A DNA stretch of 64,000 nucleotides from positions 210,387-274,386 of the forward strand of contig HG326663.1 of NCBI GenBank assembly GCA_000308255.3. Reading direction: 5' to 3'. Below the pieces are notes generated by a model that was given only the letters and a program-made list of their open reading frames with translations, did no database searches and was not told the origin of the DNA. The translations under genes were made by a program, and so were the position numbers. Shown in pieces: positions 1-9,103 of the stretch. This stretch comes from Anaerococcus pacaensis 9403502 (lineage in GTDB: Bacteria; Bacillota; Clostridia; Tissierellales; Peptoniphilaceae). How positions within the stretch are numbered: position 1 is the first letter of the stretch; each line of letters begins with the position of its first letter.

Positions 1-795
1 TGGCTGGTTTTGAATATTAGCCGGTCTTTCGTTGTAGCCCCTAGGTTGTTCTGGCGGTATATATGGGTCTTTTGGTTGATTATTTCTAATCACTGCCGCT
101 ATATTGCCAGTTTGGGCTGCCTCGTTGTTGTAAGTTGTATCTTTTTCGCGAAGTTGTCTAGCGATTCTTGCTTCTAGATACTCATTTGGGATGTCATCGT
201 ATGTAGATCTAGGCCTTGTAGGAGGTGCTGCTTGTCCGTTTGAAGCAGATGGCTCGAAAGTTTGAATATTTCCATTTGCTCCAGTTTGATTGATCTTTTG
301 ACCAATACTTGCCTCAATAGATGCGTCATAAGGATAAATATCTGGATTGTCCCTATGTCTAAAGTCTTTTCTTTTCCTATCATCAGTTGGCTCATAGCCA
401 TAGTATGATGGTTGCATCTCATCTTCGTATTCGAGACGAGTATCAAGGCTTGCTACTGGGTCTTCCTTAGAAAGTTCGCTCTTGCCTTCAGGGACTTCTA
501 TGATCGGTTCTTTAGCTTCTTTTTTCTTAAGGCTTGGCTTTTTAAATTTGAAGCCTTTTACAATGCCAGAAAGTTTACTCTGTTTTTTTCCTTCTTCAGT
601 TGTATTTTGATTAGTAGTTGTCGATCCGTAGGTAGTTTGCTCAATTACCTGGCCAGCTTGTGGTTGCTTGGGTGTTTGTGGGGGACTTGCTTGTGGCTGA
701 GCTGCTATTGGCTCGTCAGGGCGCAATTTATTCCCACATACAGGACAAAACTTGGCGCTGTCATCTACCTTTGCACCGCAGTTAGTACAAAACAT
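1..795 (-). CDS. Zinc-ribbon protein, partial (C-terminus beyond window)
   Basis: The reading frame is open from an ATG at 795 to the window edge, so at least 265 codons are present and the end is missing. A good ribosome site (AAAAAGGAG) precedes the start. Residues 1-25 hold two CxxC pairs (CTNC and CPVC), a zinc-ribbon knuckle as in zinc_ribbon_2-type proteins. The rest is a low-complexity region rich in Pro, Gln, Asn, Lys and Glu with no visible domain; a membrane segment or folded domain may follow outside the window. The function is unknown. Proteins with this N-terminus in Firmicutes are often membrane-anchored proteins of unknown role; that comparison is from family knowledge. Confidence 0.7.
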   Translation of the reverse strand, partial: MFCTNCGAKVDDSAKFCPVCGNKLRPDEPIAAQPQASPPQTPKQPQAGQVIEQTTYGSTTTNQNTTEEGKKQSKLSGIVKGFKFKKPSLKKKEAKEPIIEVPEGKSELSKEDPVASLDTRLEYEDEMQPSYYGYEPTDDRKRKDFRHRDNPDIYPYDASIEASIGQKINQTGANGNIQTFEPSASNGQAAPPTRPRSTYDDIPNEYLEARIARQLREKDTTYNNEAAQTGNIAAVIRNNQPKDPYIPPEQPRGYNERPANIQNQP

Positions 796-874
796 GTGGA
801 CTCCTTTTTAAGGTATATGTATATAATATACAACTTTTTTCCTATTAAATAAAGCGGAATTAGGACTATTCATA

Positions 875-914
875 GAAAAAATCCCCCGGCATATAAAATA
901 TAATGCTGGGGGAT
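875..914 (-). terminator. Rho-independent terminator after nupQ-like gene
   Basis: Arms at 881-892 and 903-914 (ATCCCCCAGCAT pairs with ATGCCGGGGGAT) are followed on the minus strand by a T run at 876-881. It ends the nucleoside transporter operon. Confidence 0.85.
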
Positions 915-919
915 GTGAT

Positions 920-1855
920 TTACACATTATCTACTGTTAGATATGGTTTACCACTCGCCTTTGGTGCCTTTGATCTTCTTTGGAAGATAATAAGGATAAG
1001 GAGGGTTGCTATATATGGGATCATCGAGATAAATTCAATTGGTACACCGATTGATGATCCACCTAGGTAGGTAGCTATAGCTTGGGCTAGACCAAAGAAT
1101 AATGATCCTACTAGGACCCCATGTGGTTTCCAGTTACCAAAGATTACTGTAACAAGGGCTATATAGCCTTGGCCAGCTATCAAGGTTTGCGAGAAGCTCG
1201 ATACTACAGCAAGTGACATACTAGCTCCACCAAGCCCTGCCATAAAGCCTGAGAATATTACAGATAGGTAGCGGGTTTTTGTTACAGATATATTTAGGGT
1301 TTCTGCAGCCTTTGGGTGTTCGCCCACTGCAATCACGCGTAGGCCCCATTTAGTCTTATATAAAAATAGATAAAGTAGAACTACCATGATTAGGGCTATA
1401 TAAACAGTTGCATATTGGCCGAAAATATTCAAAAACGCTTGGTTGGATGAAATATTTCTAAACAATCTAGGGATTTTATTCTCTAGTGGTATAGATGGAG
1501 TTTGAGTTGCCCCATCAAAGAAATATCTACCAAGGAAAAGAGCAAGCCCAGGACCCAAGGTATTTATCGCAATACCTGATATGGTTTGATCGCCTGCAAG
1601 TGTTACTGATACAAAGGCATGGATAAGACCAAAAAATGCTCCAGCAAGTCCACCACATAGGAAGGCTATCCATGGATTGCCCAGATAATAACCAACTGTA
1701 GCTCCGACGAGCGCTCCGATTGTCATCATCCCTTCAAGCCCGATATTTACAACACCAGACTTTTCACTCATCATACCGCCAAGGCCTGCCATAAGGACTG
1801 GAGCAGCATTAGAAAAAGTATTACCGATAATAAGTGATAAGATTACTAAATTCAT
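920..1855 (-). CDS. nupQ: ABC transporter permease, NupQ/YufQ type
   Basis: This is a 311-residue integral membrane protein with many hydrophobic segments, the second permease of a BmpA-linked importer. The conserved N-terminal stretch around GLGGMMSEKSGVVNIGLEGM (residues about 24-43) is diagnostic for the branched-chain/sugar/nucleoside permease family that includes B. subtilis NupQ (YufQ). The start is set by GGAGGAG four bases upstream. It follows the partner permease with one base between stop and start, so the two are probably coupled. Substrates are likely purine or pyrimidine nucleosides by homology; the exact substrate cannot be read from sequence. Confidence 0.87.
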   Translation of the reverse strand: MNLVILSLIIGNTFSNAAPVLMAGLGGMMSEKSGVVNIGLEGMMTIGALVGATVGYYLGNPWIAFLCGGLAGAFFGLIHAFVSVTLAGDQTISGIAINTLGPGLALFLGRYFFDGATQTPSIPLENKIPRLFRNISSNQAFLNIFGQYATVYIALIMVVLLYLFLYKTKWGLRVIAVGEHPKAAETLNISVTKTRYLSVIFSGFMAGLGGASMSLAVVSSFSQTLIAGQGYIALVTVIFGNWKPHGVLVGSLFFGLAQAIATYLGGSSIGVPIEFISMIPYIATLLILIIFQRRSKAPKASGKPYLTVDNV

Positions 1856-1856
1856 A

Positions 1857-3200
1857 TTACTCCTCCTCCTTTTTAATGGTTCTGACTATGATTTCTTCGC
1901 CTGTCTCATTTATGACTCTAGGGTGGTCATCGTCAGTAGTTTTGATAGGCTCTTTATCTTCAGATAGCTTTATAGCTTCCGTATTATTTTCAGATTCTAC
2001 TACTTCTTTAGTTTCTGCTACTTTAACTTCTTTTTCTTCCTTAAGAGGAACTGCTACCGCATCTTCATCTACACTGATTAGCTCAGCTTCTTTGTTAGAT
2101 TTCTTTTGTCTGCGATGAGCTCTGATTATTCTAAATACTAGAGGGACTGCTGTAAATAGGATAATAGTACCTATGATTACATTGATAAGTTCTGTTGGTA
2201 CACCTAGCACTCTTTGTAAGTTTGATCCAGCGTATTTTAATGAACCAAAGAATAGGCCTGAGAATATTACCCCCACTGGGTGGTTAGATGCTAGAAGTGA
2301 AACTGCAAGCCCATCAAAACCATAGTTTTCCATACCTGATAGCACTGATAAAGCATAGGTAAAGCCTAGGATTTGTGTAACACCTGCTAGGGCACAAATA
2401 GAACCTGAGATTGCCATTGACTGGATGATTTTGTTACCAGAATTGATCCCACCATATTCACTGGCTTCGCGGTTTAGCCCTACTGCTTTTAGTTGGTAAC
2501 CAAGGACAGTTTTATTTAGAATATACCAAACTATGATTACTGCAACTATCGCAAGTATTGTCCCAGCGTGAACTGGTGCCCTGAAGAAATTGTTGAAAAA
2601 TTCTCCCATATTATCCGGCGCTTTGACAAAAAAAGTGATTTTTGCACTATCTAGGACTTCGTAACTTGCCATAGAGTTTGGTTTTTTAAATGTATTTGTA
2701 ATATAGTTTTGGAAATAAAAAGCTATCCAGTTTAGCATGATAGTTGATATTACTTCGTGGATGCCAAATTTTGCTTTGATAAAACCAGCTAATGCTCCGT
2801 ATAGTGCTCCTGCTATCATAGCTAGTATTATACTAACTATTGGGTGGATGATTGGTGGCAGTGGAAGTGCATAGCCCACCACAAGGCCCACTATAGTACC
2901 AACGATAAATTGGCCTTCAGCACCCATGTTAAAAAGACCTGTCTTAAACGCAAAACATACGCCTAGACCTGTTAGTATTATCGGAGTTGATGTCACTATT
3001 GCCCAGCCCATATTACGAGGGCTTTTGATTACACCTTCTATAAGGGCTTGGTAGGCAGCTAGTGGATTGTAACCTGAGATAGCAAGGACAAGTGCCCCTA
3101 CCAATAGGCCAAGTAGGATTGAAATCAAGGTAAAGACTACCTTCGACTGACCCAGGCCTACTCTTGATTTTGATTTAACTTTTTGATTTAATTCGCTCAT
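1857..3200 (-). CDS. nupP: ABC transporter permease, NupP/YufP type, with acidic tail
   Basis: This 447-residue membrane protein is the first permease of the importer. The membrane part spans about residues 15-360 and includes the family stretch FKTGLFNMGAEGQF (about 86-99). About 85 C-terminal residues form a charged Glu/Lys-rich tail that is not part of the transport domain; homologues are usually near 350 residues, so the tail looks like a lineage-specific extension. Its ATG overlaps the stop of the ATPase gene (ATGA), showing translational coupling. The role is nucleoside import as inferred from family and neighbours. Confidence 0.86.
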   Translation of the reverse strand: MSELNQKVKSKSRVGLGQSKVVFTLISILLGLLVGALVLAISGYNPLAAYQALIEGVIKSPRNMGWAIVTSTPIILTGLGVCFAFKTGLFNMGAEGQFIVGTIVGLVVGYALPLPPIIHPIVSIILAMIAGALYGALAGFIKAKFGIHEVISTIMLNWIAFYFQNYITNTFKKPNSMASYEVLDSAKITFFVKAPDNMGEFFNNFFRAPVHAGTILAIVAVIIVWYILNKTVLGYQLKAVGLNREASEYGGINSGNKIIQSMAISGSICALAGVTQILGFTYALSVLSGMENYGFDGLAVSLLASNHPVGVIFSGLFFGSLKYAGSNLQRVLGVPTELINVIIGTIILFTAVPLVFRIIRAHRRQKKSNKEAELISVDEDAVAVPLKEEKEVKVAETKEVVESENNTEAIKLSEDKEPIKTTDDDHPRVINETGEEIIVRTIKKEEE

Positions 3201-4720
3201 TTCCCACCTGCCATTAGTCTACCCAGCTCAAACTCGTCTGTTTGTTTAGGGTCGCGTTCACCTACGATTTGTCCATCATAGATTACAAGTATCCTATCTG
3301 ATAAGTCCATGACCTCATCGAGCTCAAATGATATCAAAAGTACAGCCTTGTTTTCATTTCGTAGCTCTACCAAATATTGGTGGATAAATTCAATCGCCCC
3401 TACATCCAGCCCTCTAGTTGGTTGGGCTGCTATGAGGATATCAGGGTTGTTTGATATCTCGCGAGCGATGATTACCTTTTGTTGGTTACCACCAGATAAG
3501 CTCTGGGCTTTCTCGTTGATATCGGCTGGTCTTACGTCAAATTTTTCTACTAAATTTCTCGCATTGTCATCGATATTTTTGAAATTTAACCTGCCCTTGC
3601 TAGAGAAAGGTTCTTTGTGGACATTTTCTAAGATCAGGTTGTCCTTTATTGGATACTCAAGGACAAGTCCTCGTTTTTGTCTATCTTCTGGGATGGAGTT
3701 CATGCCGGTATCTATGATTTCACGTGGGGATTTATTTGTGATATCAGATCCATTTAGGGTCACTGTGCCTCGGTTGGCCTTAGCCATACCTGTTATGGCA
3801 TCGATTAGCTCAGTTTGGCCATTGCCATCTACCCCAGCTATACCAAGGATTTCGCCACTTCTAAGCTCTAGATTAAGGCCTTTTAGTATATCCACTCCAC
3901 GGCGGTCCTTCACCCAGAGGTCATCGATTTTAAGAACTACCCCACCTGGATTTTGGATATCCTTATCTACATTAAAACTTACATTACGTCCTACCATTTT
4001 TTCTGCTAGGATGTTTTCGTCTACTTCGGCAACCTTCAATTTATCAATATATTCACCACGGCGGATAATGGTACAATAGTCAGCCATAGCTTTGATTTCA
4101 GCTAGCTTGTGGGTGATGATGATAATTGACTTATCCATTTGGGTAAGCCTATCAATAATTTCGATAAACTCCTTGATTTCTTGTGGAATAAGCACTGCTG
4201 TTGGCTCGTCAAATATAAGGATATCTGCTCCCCTATAAAGGGCCTTTAAGATCTCAACCCTTTGTTGTTGACCGACCGTAATATCTTCGACCTTAGCATC
4301 CGGATTTATTGCTAGTCCATACTTATCTGATAATTCTTGTATTTCAGCACGCGCTTTTTTTCTATCTAAAAATAGGCCAGTGTCTTGCTCATAGCCTAAA
4401 ATAATGTTTTCTGTAACTGTTAGTGGTTCTATCAGCATAAAGTGCTGGTGCACCATACCTATTCCTGCTTCTATGGCCTTTTTTGGTGTCATGTTGGCAT
4501 AGGTCTTGCCATTTATGGTAATCGTTCCTTCTGTTGGTGGAAACATACCATAAAGGATATTCATTAGCGTAGTCTTGCCCGCTCCATTTTCACCTAAAAG
4601 TGCATGCACCTCGCGTTTGTGGAGATCGAAGTTGATATTTGAAAGGACTTCCTTGTCTCCAAAACGCTTGGTAATATTTCTCATAGATACTACAGGTTTT
4701 TCATTAATCGAATTTTCCAT
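3197..4720 (-). CDS. nupO: Nucleoside ABC importer ATPase, NupO/YufO type
   Basis: The protein has 507 residues with two ABC cassettes in tandem, as in sugar and nucleoside importers (RbsA/MglA/NupO). Cassette 1 has Walker A GENGAGKT at 43-50, signature VGQQQRVEI and Walker B ILIFDEPTAVL. Cassette 2 has a degenerate Walker A (GVDGNGQT, Lys replaced by Gln) with signature LSGGNQQKV, the usual asymmetry for this family. GAGGG precedes the ATG. The gene lies between the lipoprotein gene and two permease genes, and energises uptake at the inner face of the membrane. Confidence 0.92.
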   Translation of the reverse strand: MENSINEKPVVSMRNITKRFGDKEVLSNINFDLHKREVHALLGENGAGKTTLMNILYGMFPPTEGTITINGKTYANMTPKKAIEAGIGMVHQHFMLIEPLTVTENIILGYEQDTGLFLDRKKARAEIQELSDKYGLAINPDAKVEDITVGQQQRVEILKALYRGADILIFDEPTAVLIPQEIKEFIEIIDRLTQMDKSIIIITHKLAEIKAMADYCTIIRRGEYIDKLKVAEVDENILAEKMVGRNVSFNVDKDIQNPGGVVLKIDDLWVKDRRGVDILKGLNLELRSGEILGIAGVDGNGQTELIDAITGMAKANRGTVTLNGSDITNKSPREIIDTGMNSIPEDRQKRGLVLEYPIKDNLILENVHKEPFSSKGRLNFKNIDDNARNLVEKFDVRPADINEKAQSLSGGNQQKVIIAREISNNPDILIAAQPTRGLDVGAIEFIHQYLVELRNENKAVLLISFELDEVMDLSDRILVIYDGQIVGERDPKQTDEFELGRLMAGGK

Positions 4721-4788
4721 AATACCCTCACTTTTTTCATCTCTCTTTTACCTATTTTAACACAATTTGACAATTTATAGAACATAAA

Positions 4789-4817
4789 AAAAGCAAACCC
4801 TGTATAGAGTTTGCTTT
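4789..4817 (-). terminator. Intra-operon terminator between bmpA-like gene and nupO
   Basis: Arms at 4790-4798 and 4809-4817 (AAAGCAAAC and GTTTGCTTT) are followed on the minus strand by a T run. The position just after the binding-protein gene would give more binding protein than ATPase and permeases, with partial readthrough; that effect is inferred. Confidence 0.8.
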
Positions 4818-4830
4818 CGTCCAAGTTTGA

Positions 4831-5982
4831 TTATTCAGCGATCCAACCTTGAGCTTTGGCATCTTCTTCGTTTTCTGGAACTTCGATATCGCCGCTTATG
4901 ATTTGTTCTCTGATTTCTTCTACTTTGTCTTTTACTTCTTGGCTTACTAGGTCGTTTGGACCGTATGCAATTGTTACTGCATCACCATCTGCAAGGGTAA
5001 ATACTAGGTCCCCACTAGATAGTTTGCCTTCTTTGTATTGGCCGATTACTTGTCTAACAGCATCGCCTACACCTTTTACTGTGGATACTAGCATATTGTC
5101 TGGTGCTTCTGCTGATTGGTCACGGTCTACACCGATTACCCATTTGTTGTTTTCTTTTGCTGCTTCAATTACACCTACGCCTACACCACCAGCGGCGTGG
5201 AATACTACGTCTGCGCCTGATTGGTACATTCTATCAGCGATGTTTTTACCTGCTGCTGTATCATCAAAGCTATTTGCGTATTGTACTTGTACTTCGATTG
5301 GTGTGCCTTTTTCGCGAGCTGCATGTTCTACACCTGCTCTAAAGCCGTATTCGAATCTATCGATGATGACACCTGGGATACCACCAACGAAACCTACGTT
5401 GTTAGTCTCTGTTGTCATACCAGCTATATAGCCAACAAGGAATGAGTTTTCATGGTCAGCAAAGTTTACTCCTAGCATGTTTAATCTGTTATTGTCGTTA
5501 TAGTGGTCGATGATTACATAGTTTTGATCTGGGTTTGCTTCTGCAGCTTGATCTGTAGCATCGTATAATGCAAAACCTACTGTTAGAATGATATCTGATG
5601 CTGAGTCAAGAGCGCTTTCGAGATTTGGTTGGTAGTCTGCGTCTTTGTGAGATTCAATGTAGTCAAATTTTACATTGCCTTCAGCTTCTGCTGCCTTTAG
5701 GCCTTCATATGCTGATTGGTTGAATGACTTATCGTTTACCCCACCGAAGTCTGTTACCATTGTTACTGATACTTCGTCACGAGCTGGTGCTACTTGAACT
5801 TCGTCAGTTTGTTCATCTGTTGGAGTTTCTGCTACTTCTGTATTATCATTTGCAGCTTCTTCTACTTGTGTTTCAGTAGTAGACGCTTCGTTATTTGCAG
5901 CTTGGTTGCCGCCACCGCATGATGCAAGCACTAGTGAAAGTGATAGTGCTGTTGCAAGAGACATGAATTGTTTAATTTTCAT
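4831..5982 (-). CDS. nupN: BmpA/PnrA-family nucleoside-binding lipoprotein
   Basis: The protein has 383 residues from the chosen ATG. A lipoprotein signal ends at LASC with the lipidated Cys at residue 22. An acidic Thr/Glu-rich linker (about 30-70) leads to a periplasmic-binding fold of the BmpA/Med family, with the typical VTMVTDFGGVNDKSFNQSAY stretch early in the domain. The start was placed at the second of two adjacent ATGs because GGAGG then sits five bases away; a TTG four codons upstream overlaps the ribosome site. It captures nucleosides outside the membrane for the NupOPQ importer downstream. Confidence 0.9.
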   Translation of the reverse strand: MKIKQFMSLATALSLSLVLASCGGGNQAANNEASTTETQVEEAANDNTEVAETPTDEQTDEVQVAPARDEVSVTMVTDFGGVNDKSFNQSAYEGLKAAEAEGNVKFDYIESHKDADYQPNLESALDSASDIILTVGFALYDATDQAAEANPDQNYVIIDHYNDNNRLNMLGVNFADHENSFLVGYIAGMTTETNNVGFVGGIPGVIIDRFEYGFRAGVEHAAREKGTPIEVQVQYANSFDDTAAGKNIADRMYQSGADVVFHAAGGVGVGVIEAAKENNKWVIGVDRDQSAEAPDNMLVSTVKGVGDAVRQVIGQYKEGKLSSGDLVFTLADGDAVTIAYGPNDLVSQEVKDKVEEIREQIISGDIEVPENEEDAKAQGWIAE

Positions 5983-6075
5983 CATTTCCTCCAAATGTTA
6001 ATCTACTTTAATACTTCAAAGGATATTTTATACTTTTTTTTATCTTTTGTCTACTGTTAGTTTAGTATAACTTTG

Positions 6076-7374
6076 TTAAAGTAGTCCCATAGCTTGTGGT
6101 ATGAATAGCACTAGTTGAGGAATATATGTGATTAGTAATAGCATTACTAAATTTGCTAATAAGAATGGTACGAGTGTCCTAGCCAAATTTTCTAATTTGA
6201 CCTTGGAAATACCACTGGCTACAAAGAGGATAGATCCAACTGGAGGTGTCATAGTACCGATACACATGTTATATATTAGAAGTATACCAAAGTGAATTGG
6301 GCTCATGCCAAGTGATTGGGCTATCGGTAAAAATATTGGTGTAAATATTAGGATAGCTGGTGTGATGTCCATAAACATACCTACTAGTAGAAGGATGATA
6401 TTCATTAGTAGGAAGATGATATATTTATTTGATGTCAGCCCTAGAATTCCGTCTGAGATTGCTTCTGGGATGCCAGTATAAGCCATTACCCAGCTCATTA
6501 CTGATGATGCTGATATTAGGAATAATACCACACCACTAGTTTCTGCTGTCTTTAGTAGGATGCGACCTAGGCTCTTTAGGTTGATTGATTTATAGATGAT
6601 TGATAGGATAAGTGTGTAAAGTACTGCTATACCAGCACCTTCTGTAGCAGTAAAGATACCACCTACGATACCACCGATTACGATGATGATCATAAGAAGT
6701 GATGGGAAGGCATCCCATACTACTCTTCCAACATTTGCTGGCCTACCCATAGCTGGGAGGTTGGCTTTTTTAGCTTGTCTATAGCCAATAATCATCGCTA
6801 TAAGAGCCATAGCTATACCTGGTACATATCCTGCCATAAACATAGCAGATATTGATATACCACCTGCTACTGTTGAAAATACGATAGGAGCTGATGTAGG
6901 TGGGATTAAAAGACCTGCTGGAGCTGTAGCTACGTTTACTGCTGTAGCTAGCTCTGGATTGTATCCTTGTTCTTTTTCTACTGGATAAACAGTACCACCC
7001 ATAGCTGATGCCGCTGCAACCCCTGATCCTGATAGGGCACCAAAGAACATATTACCAAGGGCATTTACGTGTAAGAGTGATCCTTGGATATTACCTACAA
7101 ATATTTGAGAGAAATTTATAAGTCGTCTTGCTATCCCACCGTTGTTCATAATATTTCCGGCTAGGATAAATAATGGAACTGCAAGTAATGAGAAGGACTC
7201 AATCCCCGAGTTCATCTTCTGCATTGCTATAAATTGGATCTGATCCCAGGTAAGGCCGGCTAAGATCGCTGTCGTTATCGATGATAATAGGATAGATACC
7301 GAAATAGGCACTCCTAAGAATAAGAATATAAAAAATATTAAAAATAACGATAAGGTTGTCATTCCTATTGACAT
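6076..7374 (-). CDS. dctM: TRAP transporter large permease (DctM family)
   Basis: This 432-residue polytopic protein belongs to the DctM/SiaM large subunit family, which forms the ion-coupled transport channel. Family landmarks are MNSGIESFSLLAVPLFILAG (about 52-71), the Gly/Ala-rich GALSGSGVAAASAMG segment and the late MDITPAILIFTPIFLPIA segment. It lies 11 bases after the small permease and is the last gene of the GH31-DctP-DctQ-DctM operon. The substrate is not known; TRAP systems usually take up organic acids, including sugar acids. Confidence 0.92.
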   Translation of the reverse strand: MSIGMTTLSLFLIFFIFLFLGVPISVSILLSSITTAILAGLTWDQIQFIAMQKMNSGIESFSLLAVPLFILAGNIMNNGGIARRLINFSQIFVGNIQGSLLHVNALGNMFFGALSGSGVAAASAMGGTVYPVEKEQGYNPELATAVNVATAPAGLLIPPTSAPIVFSTVAGGISISAMFMAGYVPGIAMALIAMIIGYRQAKKANLPAMGRPANVGRVVWDAFPSLLMIIIVIGGIVGGIFTATEGAGIAVLYTLILSIIYKSINLKSLGRILLKTAETSGVVLFLISASSVMSWVMAYTGIPEAISDGILGLTSNKYIIFLLMNIILLLVGMFMDITPAILIFTPIFLPIAQSLGMSPIHFGILLIYNMCIGTMTPPVGSILFVASGISKVKLENLARTLVPFLLANLVMLLLITYIPQLVLFIPQAMGLL

Positions 7375-7385
7375 AATACTCTCCT

Positions 7386-8102
7386 TTAATCTAAGTCACT
7401 TTCATAGACTGTCTTTTCACTAGATGTTGTACTAGTTGAGCTTGGCTTGGTCTCTTTAGTAGTGGTAGTTGTTGTTCTAGTTGGATTTTCAGTTCTATTT
7501 ACCATCTCTACTGTTGGTTTTTGAACTGGGTTTATTTCTGTTTTATCATCTAGGTCAGGGTTTAGTGAATAATCATCAGCTTCTTTTGCGCCTACAGACT
7601 CTTCTGCTGCATTAAGCTTGACTGAATTACCTGTCCAGCTTTCCCATACATTGATGATCTGTGCAAGAACAATAAAGATACCTGAGATTGGAGCTACTAC
7701 ATAAACTAGAGACCTTGGTATTCCTAATAAGGCCGATCTTTGGACACTTGCACTAGCTACTAGCTTAAAGCCACCGATTACTATTACAAATAGGGCGATT
7801 AATAAAATAATCACATCTGTAAATACAAGTAGGTTGCGACGGGTGCCTGGTTTTACTCTATCTGGCACGAGGGTAAGGGCCATATGTTCGCGGGTTAGGA
7901 AGGCATAGGCTGCACCTATGAAACCTGTCCAGATAAGCATGTATCTGATGATTTCTTCTGTGAAGTCTGCTGGGTTGTTTAAAATATATCTTGTAAATAC
8001 TTGATATATAATAAGAATTGACATGATAGTAAGAAGTATAGCTGATAGCCTAGATAGGATCCAAACTAGAGCCTTTTTTAATTTATAAAAAGTATTTTCC
8101 AT
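7386..8102 (-). CDS. dctQ: TRAP transporter small permease (DctQ family) with long tail
   Basis: The protein has 238 residues. About the first 155 contain the four membrane segments typical of DctQ, including the conserved RYILNNPADFTEEIIRYMLI (about 38-57). The last 80 residues are a hydrophilic tail rich in Thr, Ser, Glu and Asp, ending in acidic residues; DctQ proteins are usually 150-180 residues, so the tail is extra. Its start overlaps the end of dctP by one base. The small subunit is needed for assembly of the DctQM membrane unit. Confidence 0.87.
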   Translation of the reverse strand: MENTFYKLKKALVWILSRLSAILLTIMSILIIYQVFTRYILNNPADFTEEIIRYMLIWTGFIGAAYAFLTREHMALTLVPDRVKPGTRRNLLVFTDVIILLIALFVIVIGGFKLVASASVQRSALLGIPRSLVYVVAPISGIFIVLAQIINVWESWTGNSVKLNAAEESVGAKEADDYSLNPDLDDKTEINPVQKPTVEMVNRTENPTRTTTTTTKETKPSSTSTTSSEKTVYESDLD

Positions 8103-9103
8103 TATTTGCTCCTTACACTTTCGATTGTATTTAACAATTTATCTACTTCCGGGTATTGGGCCCTGTATTCGTCTACGAGTGGTTTTGTTCTTTCCATGAA
8201 TGGTTCTTTGTCTATATCTTCAACAAACTCAACACCCATTTCAGTTTCAGCTATCACGCGAGCTTCTGCTATAGACTCAGCCCAAAGTTCCTTGTGTAGC
8301 TCCGTGGAATTTCTAGCTGCTTCTAGGATGATTTGTTGGTCTGCTGGGTCTATGTTTTTCCAGATTTGTGATGAAATGATAAGGGCATCTGGGATCATAG
8401 CGTGTTCGTCTTTTGAGTAAACTTTTGCTATTTCACCGTGGCCACCAATTGTTAGGGCTGTTTCGTTATTTTCTGTACCATCGATAATGCCAGTTTGTAG
8501 CGATGTATATACGTCACCATAGCTCATTGCAACAGGTGTACCACCAAGGTAGTTCATCATTTCTGTCTGGCTACGCATATCTTGTACTCTGATTTTTAGG
8601 CCCTTTAGGTCATCTGGGTGCTTGATTGCACGGTCTTTGGTGTAGAAGCTACGGCTACCTGAATCGTAATATGTTAGAGTTACAAAACCCTTTTCTTCTG
8701 ATGATAAGAAGAAGTCGCGTATTTCATCTGAATCCATGATATTGTAGTAGTCTTCGGTATTTTCGAAGATATAAGGCAGACCAAAGGTATCATAGCCTCT
8801 CTCATATGTTGCAAGTCCAGGAGAAGCTATTCTAGACATAGAAAGCACTCCAGCCATGATTTGTTCCATAGATTCATTTTCTGAACCTAGCTGGCCATTT
8901 GGGAAAATCCTTACTTGGTAACGGCCATTTGTTTTATCTGCCACCTCCTCAGCAAAGGCCTCGAGTGCTATGTGCACTGAGTGCTCTTGGCTAAGAGAAT
9001 GGGCTAAGGTGAGTGTTGTGGTATCACTGTTGGCATTTTGATTACAACTGCTTAGGGAAAATGCCAAAACTAAGCTTGAAATTATATATAATATTTTTTT
9101 CAT
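8102..9103 (-). CDS. dctP: TRAP transporter substrate-binding lipoprotein (DctP family)
   Basis: The protein has 333 residues. A signal sequence ends at LSSC, giving a lipidated Cys near residue 20, as expected for a Gram-positive. The DctP fold follows, with family landmarks IFPNGQLGSENESMEQIMAG (about 66-85), the central LKGLKIRVQDM region holding the conserved Arg that binds a substrate carboxylate, and GTENNETAL. The carboxylate-binding Arg predicts an acidic substrate. The gene overlaps the GH31 gene upstream by one base, so binding protein and glycosidase are made from one message. Confidence 0.92.
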   Translation of the reverse strand: MKKILYIISSLVLAFSLSSCNQNANSDTTTLTLAHSLSQEHSVHIALEAFAEEVADKTNGRYQVRIFPNGQLGSENESMEQIMAGVLSMSRIASPGLATYERGYDTFGLPYIFENTEDYYNIMDSDEIRDFFLSSEEKGFVTLTYYDSGSRSFYTKDRAIKHPDDLKGLKIRVQDMRSQTEMMNYLGGTPVAMSYGDVYTSLQTGIIDGTENNETALTIGGHGEIAKVYSKDEHAMIPDALIISSQIWKNIDPADQQIILEAARNSTELHKELWAESIAEARVIAETEMGVEFVEDIDKEPFMERTKPLVDEYRAQYPEVDKLLNTIESVRSK

